Shown here piece after piece: positions 58,601 to 64,000 of a stretch of DNA of 64,000 bases. Source of the DNA: Chrysogorgia sp. JL179-B06 (taxonomy: Eukaryota > Cnidaria > Anthozoa > Scleralcyonacea > Chrysogorgiidae). The stretch covers positions 660,501 to 724,500 of the forward strand of contig JAYKKM010000496.1 of assembly GCA_035772405.1 (NCBI GenBank), given 5' to 3'. Numbering within the stretch: the stretch's first letter is position 1; the number at the start of each line of letters is the position of its first letter. The notes below the pieces were generated by a model that had not been told where the DNA came from, did no database searches, and saw nothing but the letters and a program-made list of their open reading frames with translations. The translations under genes were made by a program, and so were the position numbers.

Positions 58601-61600
58601 AAGGCTAGCTATATCCAGTGTTCATGCAGTGTTTATATTTGATACTAGGAAAAGGCTGCATTGCCTGGTAATCGATCTTTACAAACCAAGCAGGATTCAT
58701 TAACGGTATTGAACGCTATTAAATTATAATATAGGGCGATTCTCCCATCACACACGTGACATTGCTATTCCTTTGGGTGAAGTGTGAAGCTCAAAGGAAT
58801 AGCAATGTCACATGTGTGACGGGAGAATCTATATAGAATAGATTATGTTGTTTTTTACACACGCTCTGATTGATTGGGCTAATTCACATAATTTACCAGC
58901 CCTTTTTTAAAAGTCTGTTTATTGTATAAATGTATAATTATTACAATATAGAATATACCAAAAAACAATCCAATTTGACTGTAAAATGGTGTAAAAAGTC
59001 GGTGTTTAAATCTAATTGTTTATTTCTTTGTAATTTAAATCATTTCAGCATGAGAGTCCCCTACCTGAAGTAAATAGTAAATGTAATTCTTATACTGAAG
59101 ATAGTTCAGGTAATACTGTTTCTTGTTCTAAGAGATGTCAATGCTCCATCTGTAGATGTAGATGTATTTTGTTTACATCCAATTCTTATCTCATTTAATA
59201 GATACAGAAATTGATTTTCCAATTTGTGTCTCCCCGACCACCTTCTGTAAGTTCATTAAATATACTTTAACATGCGTAATATATTTATGCAGGTCTGAAT
59301 GTAAATGTACAGTAAGGATAACTTTTTGATTCATTTTAGAGAGCTGGTGGCCCTCGTCCTAAATGGGCCTCACCACGTTCTCCTGATGGTGTTCAATACG
59401 AACAAAGGAAAGGAAAGCTACGCCCCAGACTATTGAAGAGTTCTGCTGCTTCGTCAGACACAAGTGAAGATATTCGGTATGATGTTTGTTTATATTGTTT
59501 GTTTTAGCATGGATAGTTAAGTTGTTTTTTAACAATCTGTCCCAATAGTCTGTTTTAACTATCCATGGTTTTATTTTTGCTGTACCTGTCAGAATGACCT
59601 GCTCAAATGAATTTGTAACAGACACACAAAAGATTGTACCTGTCACAGTACAACTTAGTGTTATTCTGTAGCGACTAAAAACTAAGTGTAACATCTCTAA
59701 ACTTAGCGTAATGTCTCAAACTTAGCGTAATATCTCCAAACTTAGCGCAATATCTCATTACTTAGTGCAATGTCTCCAAACTTAGCGTAACGTCTCATAA
59801 CGTAGCGCAATGTCTCCAAACTTAGCGTAATGTCTCCAAAGTTAGCGTAATGTCTCCAAAGTTAGCGTAATGTCTCCAAAGTTAGCGCAATGTCTCCAAA
59901 TTTAGCGTAATGTCTCCAAAGTTAGCGTAATGTCTCCAAAGTTAGCGCAATGTCTCCAAACTTAGCGCAATGTCTCCAAACTTAGCGTAATGTCTCCAAA
60001 GTTAGCGTAATGTCTCCAAAGTTAGCGTAATGTCTCCAAAGTTAGCGCAATGTCTCCAAAGTTAGCGTAATGTCTCCAAAGTTAGCGTAATGTCTCCAAA
60101 GTTAGCGTAATGTCTCCAAATTTAGCGTAATGTCTCCAAAGTTAGCGTAATGTCTCCAAAGTTAGCGTAATGTCTCCAAAGTTAGCGTAATGTCTCCAAA
60201 GTTAGCGTAATGTCTCCAAAGTTAGCGTAATGTCTCCAAATTTAGCGTGAGGAGGGAGGCCTCTTTAGCCTTGGCTGGCAACCTTTCTAGAATTGGTTTC
60301 TCGTTAAAAAAAACACCTGGACGTACAGCACAGTAGGCCTGGCGAACCACGCTCCATAACCAGCTATTGAAAGGAAAGATGCCACAGAGTTCACTGGTCC
60401 TCTCGCTACACTGAGTAACCATTGGGAAAATCTTATAACTAATAGGCGTACTGGACTGTAAAGCTTAGGGACTTGAGATGTAAGCCCTGTACCCCCACCA
60501 CCCCTGTTTCCTATGCCTATACTAAAACGCATTGTACATGAATGATTATTTTAGGGTCCAAGTTAAAAATGGCAAAGTGTTTAGTAAAAAAAGCAAGAGT
60601 TTTGAAACTCGACCACATTCCGCTGGCCATACTGTCCGTAAAAGTACCATGCTGAAACCTAGTTTATCACAATCACGTTATCGATCACATAGCGCTGTAC
60701 ATGTTGGTGATCAATGGTCAATTAGACAAAATGGTGACAATGTTGTCAATGGTGGACAGAACGAATGCAGAAAGGGCGCGCAGAAAAAAAGTCGTCATCG
60801 TGGTGACGAGGAACGCGTGCCTGACTCGAAGCTTTTTTACAAAAGATCCCGAGAAAATACGCCAACCTCAAGATATCGTGGTAAGTGAGTAAAGAGTGGA
60901 TGTTGCACATCGACGCAGAGATATATAGGACTGGGACAAGTACGGGGAAAACGCCTTCGTTTTCTTTGTCATTTTGAGTATGACATGTTCAAAAATATTC
61001 AATGTTACCCACTGTTCTTTGTGTCTTTTTTAGTATTAACCTATGAGGTTTACGTGGTAACGGGTAACCGACGTGAAGCGAGTACTGATGCTGACGTTAA
61101 ACTGACGTTGTTTGGTGACAGTGGCAGTTCTGGTGAACGTTGTTTGTCCAAATCCATGAACCATTCACGCAAGTTTCGTAGAGGACAGGTAAATAGTCCT
61201 CCTTTCCCCTTCCTTCCTTCATTCATTCCTTCCTTCATTCCTTCATTCCTTACTCCATTCATTCATTCCCTCCTTCCTTCGTTCCCTCCTTTCCTTCCTT
61301 CCCTTCCTTCCTTCCCTCTTTCCTTCCTTCCCTCCATCCTTTACTTCCTTCCCTCCTTTCCTTCCTTCATCCTTCTCTCTTTCCTTTCTTCCTTCCTTCA
61401 TTCCTTCCTTTCCCTCCCTCTTTCCTTCCCTCCTTCCTTCCCTCCTTCCTTCTCTCCTTCCTTCTCTCTTTCCTTTCTACTTTCCTTCTCTCTTTCCTTT
61501 CTTCCTTCATTCCTTCCTTTCTTCGTTCCCTCCATTCCTTCCTTCGTTTCTTCCTTCCTTCGTTCCCTCCCTTCCCTTCCTTCCTTCCCTCTTTCCTTCC

Positions 61601-63920
61601 TTCCCTCCATCCTTTACTTCCTTCCATCCTTTCCTTCCTTCATCCTTCTCTCTTTCCTTTCTTCCTTCATTCCTTCCTTTCCCTCCCTCTTTCCTTCCCT
61701 CCTTCCCTCCTTCCTTCCCTCCCTCCTTCCTTCTCTCCTTCCTTCTCTCTTTCCTTTCTACTTTCCTTCTCTCTTTCCTTTCTTCCTTCATTCCTTCCTT
61801 TCTTCGTTCCCTCCATTCCTTCCTTCGTTTCTTCCTTCCTTCCTTCCCTCCTTCCTTCCTTCTCTCTTTCCTTTCTACCTTCCTTCTCTCTTTCCTTTCT
61901 TCCTTCATTCCTTCCTTTCTTCGTTCCTTCCCTCCATTCCTTCCTTCGTTTCTTCCTTCCCTCCTTCCTTCCCTCCTTCCTTCCTTTTCTCTTTCCTTTC
62001 TACCTTCCTTCTCTCTTTCCTTTCTTCCTTCATTCCTTTCTTTCTTCGTTCCTTCCCTCAATTCCTTCCTTCGTTTCTTCCTTCCCTCCTTCCTTCACTC
62101 TTTCCTTTCTCCCTTCCTTCTCTCTTTCCTTTCTTCCTTCATTCCTTCCTTTCTTCGTTCCTTCCCTCCTCCATTCCTTCCTTCGTTTCTTCCTTCCTTC
62201 CTTCCTGCCCCCTCCCTTCCTTCCTGCCCCCTTCCTTCCCTCTAGTTCCTCCCTCCCTTATCATATTTCTCTCGTTTCTAGGTTGATATTTTCCCTATTG
62301 ACTCTGTCTATCTTGGTGAATTACAAAACATTCGTATTGGACATACACAAACATCTCCAGGTAAAAATATTTGAAAATGATATTTCCAATATTTTTAATA
62401 AACGTGTTTCCTTTAAACAATTTTGGTGTCTCTAGGAAATGGATGGTTTCTTGAAAAGGTTTTTGTCAGTGAAGGGACGACAGAGAACCGTGCATTTGAA
62501 TTTCCTTGCAAAAGGTACATTTGCAATGTTACCTTATTTTAATAATTTGCCCTGCATTAAGGTGGCTTGATAGTCTAAATCATGAGAAATTGCATTTTTC
62601 CCCATAAAAAGGTTTTGTAACGCAGATCTGAGCTTTATTTTGGTTCATTGCATAGCTCTAGCGGTGGTCTTGATTATTGAAACGTTTCACACTTGTAGCA
62701 TTTGTATATCTAGAGAAATTGTGTTTATGATAAGCGGCAGATTTTATGCAAATTATAGTTTTCAAGATTTATTGAAAACACGATTTCTCCACTCAGGATG
62801 GAATACATAACCCTCTTGCATAATGAAAGCAATTATTTTGGGTTCTTATCTTTTTTTCTAAGCTTCAACGTCTACAGAATACAGCTGCCAGATTGGTATC
62901 TCCAGTATTGAAACAATTTCATTGGCTCCCAATTGAACTACGTATACAATTCAAAATAATTATTTTAACTTTTAAGGCACTCAATGGAATGGCACCCATG
63001 TATATCACAGAACTACTTAATCGCGCCAAAGCGTTCCCTTCGATCGAAATCGGGAAATAATTTAGTTATATCCAGAAAACAAATACAGTAACCTATGGTG
63101 ATAGATCTTTTGCAGCTGTATAGCCCCGAGGTTATGGAACAACGTACATGTAGCTATATTTTGAAAGAATTCTACTGATATAATTACTTTTAAAAAATAA
63201 CTTAAAACATTTCTATTTCCTAGATGATCTATTCAGTATTTGAGCTTAAGGGACATTGGCAACAAAAATTAAGTTCATCTAATATGAAAGAACTCCTAAA
63301 ATGATAGAGTAACACCTATTACAACTTTCCCGTATTTTATTTCGTTTTTGAAATATTTCAGTTTGTTTGATATGTAAATGAGATGGTCTCTGACATCAGA
63401 TGCAGGGTAAAGAATTTTCACACATTAGAATATTAGTTCCATCTTCAAGTTTGTTCCACAAATTTACTTGAAAATGTGCGTATAATAACTCCTCATGATA
63501 ATGAACGTTGTAAACTTAGCAATCACTGAGATATAAGACATTTTTTAATGAGTGAAAATTCTCTACCCCACACCTGACGTCAGAGACCATCTCATTTACA
63601 TATCAAACAAATTGAGATATTTCAAAAACGAAGTAAAATACGGAAAAGTTGTAAAAGGTGTTACTCTATCGTTTTACGAGTTCTTTCATATTAGAGAAAC
63701 TTAATTTTGTTGCCAATGTTTTTAATGTATTTTATAATGTTATATAGTTTTATTATTTTTAGTTCTTAGTTATTATGTAAACTGCTCATTGAGACATTGT
63801 TATATGCGTTTAAGAAAAAACATCGTTATTATTATTATTATTTTATTGTTAGATGGTTTTCATCCCAGAGAGACGACGGTCAAATTATTCGAGATCTTAG
63901 TGTCTCGCAACTTATTACAG
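55612..63920 (+). CDS. PLAT/LH2-domain protein, 12 exons seen, 3' end beyond window
   Basis: Exons: 55612-55652, 56970-57060, 57150-57430, 57535-57658, 59049-59109, 59202-59246, 59340/59344-59476, 60555-60880, 61034-61188, 62282-62360, 62436-62514, 63853-63920. The first ~180 residues (YYVDIKRLEDGFDLSGPYL; LHDRSLKHYFKSPEVKRQV) are basic and unrecognised, perhaps distantly like glutamate-rich protein 3. A Ser/Arg/Lys-rich linker follows. From ~368 a PLAT domain is clear: YEVYVVTGNRREASTDADVK, GERCLSKSMN, VDIFPIDSVYLGELQNIRIG, GWFLEKVFV and FPCKRWFSSQRDDGQIIRDL, closest to LOXHD1-type repeats. PLAT domains bind membranes or partners, often in cilia. The exon 5-7 junctions are ambiguous: either exon 5 ends at 59,109 with exon 7 from 59,344, or exon 5 ends at 59,069 with exon 7 from 59,340. 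More PLAT repeats may follow. Confidence 0.85.
56080..56270 (-). mobile_element. TATA plus hammerhead-like element, family A (copy 4)
   Basis: Minus-strand core at 56,208-56,166: stem I ACCC/GGGT intact, CTGATGA, stem II with one A-C mismatch, GAAACGTT. TATAAATA begins at 56,239, again 31 nt before the core. Flanks AAAGCCAGAGTAACGTCAAA and AGTAACTTTTAAAGTTAC-type sequence. In PLAT-gene intron 1. Confidence 0.75.
56275..56440. mobile_element. Family-K element, short inverted copy
   Basis: AAATATCTAGAAAGGTTGGT and ACCAACCTTTTTAGATATTT are inverted, with a centre containing CCTTCATCAGAGGGTCGAAA. In PLAT-gene intron 1. Confidence 0.7.
57715..58400. repeat. 87-bp tandem array (family K), reverse of the 2.8-kb array
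   Basis: Four direct units with CACTATTTCGGCAGTACACC, TTTTTAGATATTTGATTTGT and CTACCTACGCAGCACAACAC at ~87-bp spacing (58,030-58,365), preceded by an inverted unit (57,893-57,970) and bounded by AATATTCCAGCTTCAAATGA and its complement. In PLAT-gene intron 4; the open frames on both strands are artefacts. Confidence 0.9.
58738..58829. repeat. Near-perfect hairpin, 38-bp arms
   Basis: Arms 58,738-58,775 (GATTCTCCCATCACACACGT...) and 58,792-58,829 pair at 36 of 38 positions around a 16-nt loop. The size and quality match a small-RNA precursor or a foldback element. In PLAT-gene intron 4, present in the sense transcript. Confidence 0.85.
59675..60250. repeat. 20-bp satellite (GTAAT GTCTC CAAAG TTAGC)
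   Basis: About 28 copies, very homogeneous from 59,820 on. It divides into pentamers GTAAT-GTCTC-CAAAG-TTAGC; the diverged left edge (GTAACGTCTCATAACGTAGC near 59,785) is intermediate with the CRAT-intron satellite at 33.06 kb. In PLAT-gene intron 7. Confidence 0.95.
61195..62270. repeat. (CTTC)n/(CTTT)n polypyrimidine array, ~1.08 kb
   Basis: A pyrimidine-rich tract with repeated ~100-200-bp higher-order blocks (e.g. CATTCCTTCCTTTCTTCGTT recurs five times) filling PLAT-gene intron 9. The very long Ser/Phe/Pro and Lys/Glu/Arg frames across it are artefacts. Confidence 0.95.
62860..63235 (+). pseudogene. LINE reverse-transcriptase C-terminal relic
   Basis: Encodes LQRLQNTAARLVS, then PVLKQFHWLPIELRIQFKI and FKALNGMAPMYITELL, the classical end of CR1/Jockey-type ORF2, with a small deletion between ARLVS and PVL and further decay downstream. 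In PLAT-gene intron 11. Confidence 0.9.
63250..63721. mobile_element. MITE with TTAA duplication, family M3
   Basis: TTAA at 63,246-63,249 and 63,722-63,725. Ends are GGGACATTGGCAACAAAAAT and TTTTGTTGCCAATGTTT; arms of ~190 bp continue (GAGATGGTCTCTGACATCAG mirrored by TGACGTCAGAGACCATCTC). In PLAT-gene intron 11, directly after the LINE relic. Confidence 0.9.
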
Positions 63921-64000
63921 GTAAAGTAGTTCTCATAATTCGTAATTTCCAATATTTTCAAGTTATCTATCTCAGTAGTTTAGGGAATTTAAGATTTATG

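Noticed and set aside
60985..62286. 433-residue open frame and long reverse Lys/Glu/Arg frames
   Set aside because: Only the first part overlaps a real exon (61,034-61,188). The rest is a polypyrimidine repeat, and the PLAT reading frame continues after splicing to 62,282.

Overview
This window is animal nuclear DNA from an intron-dense, AT-rich, repeat-laden genome. Spliced genes, secreted-protein families and the repeat content suggest a marine invertebrate, most likely a cnidarian; that placement is inference, because nothing in the window is diagnostic of a species. Gene models were built by hand from splice sites, reading-frame phase and family resemblance.

Layout. (1) 1-20,055, minus strand: the N-terminal two thirds of a CCDC180 homologue in 37 exons (the last cut by the left edge), its introns full of repeats. 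(2) 20-26.8 kb: a repeat-rich interval with a large inverted repeat, then a tandem pair of small secreted cysteine-rich protein genes, the second with a frameshift in its signal peptide. (3) 28.8-37.64 kb, plus strand: a complete 13-exon carnitine O-acetyltransferase gene (617 aa). (4) 39.6-50.8 kb: three paralogous two-exon genes for secreted proteins whose N-terminal part resembles a fibrinogen-related domain (one plus strand and frameshifted, two minus strand), with a secreted coiled-coil/ApeC-like protein gene between them. (5) 51.77-53.8 kb: a three-exon TRIM-like B-box protein with a cysteine-rich, glycine-run tail. (6) 55.6 kb to the right edge: a multi-exon gene ending in a PLAT/LH2 domain.

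Repeats make up much of the rest. There are 5-bp and 20-bp satellites, very long CTTCC, GAGATA, GACTA and TATGG arrays, two tRNA-headed SINE families, a 5S-rRNA-like element and 3' fragments of several non-LTR retrotransposons. At least four MITE families are flanked by TTAA target sites. The most interesting signal is a set of dispersed elements, some with a TATA box, carrying compact hammerhead-ribozyme-like cores. In the best copies the core starts 31 nt downstream of the TATA box, so the element's transcript would begin with the ribozyme.

CCDC180 and PLAT-domain proteins are often linked to cilia or sperm, CRAT is metabolic, and the secreted families look like extracellular, immune or mucus-type proteins. 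I see no evidence that these genes form a functional cluster; the arrangement looks like ordinary synteny with local tandem duplication.
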